Shown: piece by piece, positions 22,192 through 22,227 of the stretch
Numbering within the stretch: position 1 is the first letter of the stretch
Layout of the letters: each line of letters opens with the position of its first letter
Assembly: GCA_037446575.1 (NCBI GenBank)
Contig: JBBIII010000037.1
Coordinates: forward strand, 1 to 22,227
Direction: 5' to 3'
Source: JBBIII01 sp037446575
GTDB lineage: Bacteria; Bacteroidota; Ignavibacteria; UBA10030
DNA length: 22,227 bases
Position numbers and translations under genes: made by a program
Notes under the pieces: model-generated
The model's input: the letters and a program-made list of their open reading frames with translations, nothing else
Told to the model about the DNA's origin: nothing
The model's database searches: none

Positions 22192-22220
22192 TTGACTTTT
22201 TTAACTTTTAGCAGTAAAAT
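22192..22220 (+). promoter_or_regulatory. Promoter at the right edge for a gene outside the window
   Basis: TTGACT (22192-22197), a 17-bp spacer and TAAAAT (22215-22220). Transcription would begin near the last base shown. The 118 bp between the CYTH gene and this site show no gene and no clear terminator; CCCTCC (22122-22127) and GGGGG (22143-22147) could form a weak hairpin. Confidence 0.65.
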
Positions 22221-22227
22221 AAAACCA

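Noticed and set aside
22153..22227. Open frame from ATG 22153 running off the window edge
   Set aside because: Only 25 low-complexity codons, and it contains a good -35/-10 pair; a promoter is the better reading.
1..22227. CRISPR array, IS element, prophage or other large mobile region
   Set aside because: No regularly spaced repeats and no transposase or integrase were seen; the only mobile-looking part is the small tRNA/GIY-YIG unit.

Overview
The window is an AT-rich bacterial chromosome segment with every recognised gene on the + strand. Gene content and order (asnS, folB-folK-deoxynucleoside kinase, tgt-yajC, a membrane-arm complex I block carrying an nhaD-type antiporter) suggest the Bacteroidota/Chlorobiota/Ignavibacteriota/Rhodothermota group. 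The promoters look like ordinary sigma-70 sites (TTGnnn-N17-TATATT), not the TANNTTTG type of Bacteroidia and Flavobacteriia, which makes an Ignavibacteria-like lineage my best guess. That placement is inference.

Layout. (1) 15-523: an intact tRNA-Ser(GCT) is followed 7 bp later by a small GIY-YIG endonuclease gene. The gene ends inside a second, damaged copy of the tRNA 3' half, and that copy is interrupted in its T-loop by a 38-nt palindrome. This looks like a minimal tRNA-targeting mobile unit. (2) 524-1492: a spacer, a secreted beta-barrel-like protein of unknown function and a strong terminator. (3) 1511-4804: gltX, then from its own promoter folB, folK, a deoxynucleoside kinase and a small membrane protein. 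(4) 4827-8646: asnS with its own promoter, then an ABC exporter ATPase/permease pair. (5) 8664-16041: nuoJ, nuoK, nuoL, nuoM, an NhaD-type Na+/H+ antiporter and nuoN. This is the proton-pumping membrane arm of complex I without nuoA-I. (6) 16060-18020: nnr (NAD(P)HX repair) and a VanZ-like membrane protein. (7) 18017-20867: tgt, yajC and ribBA. (8) 20883-22073: greA behind a structured leader with a terminator, then a CYTH-domain protein. The window ends in a good promoter for a gene lying beyond it.

How the genes work together: most are housekeeping functions (tRNA charging and modification, folate and flavin synthesis, nucleotide salvage, transcript cleavage, protein export). The nuo block with its antiporter, and perhaps the ABC exporter just upstream, forms an ion-translocation locus, followed by nnr, which repairs damaged NADH, the substrate of complex I. 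The points most worth a second look are the tRNA/GIY-YIG unit, the two promoter-terminator-gene leaders (tgt, greA), the shared 10-mer TATCTATATT in three promoters, and the antiporter between nuoM and nuoN.
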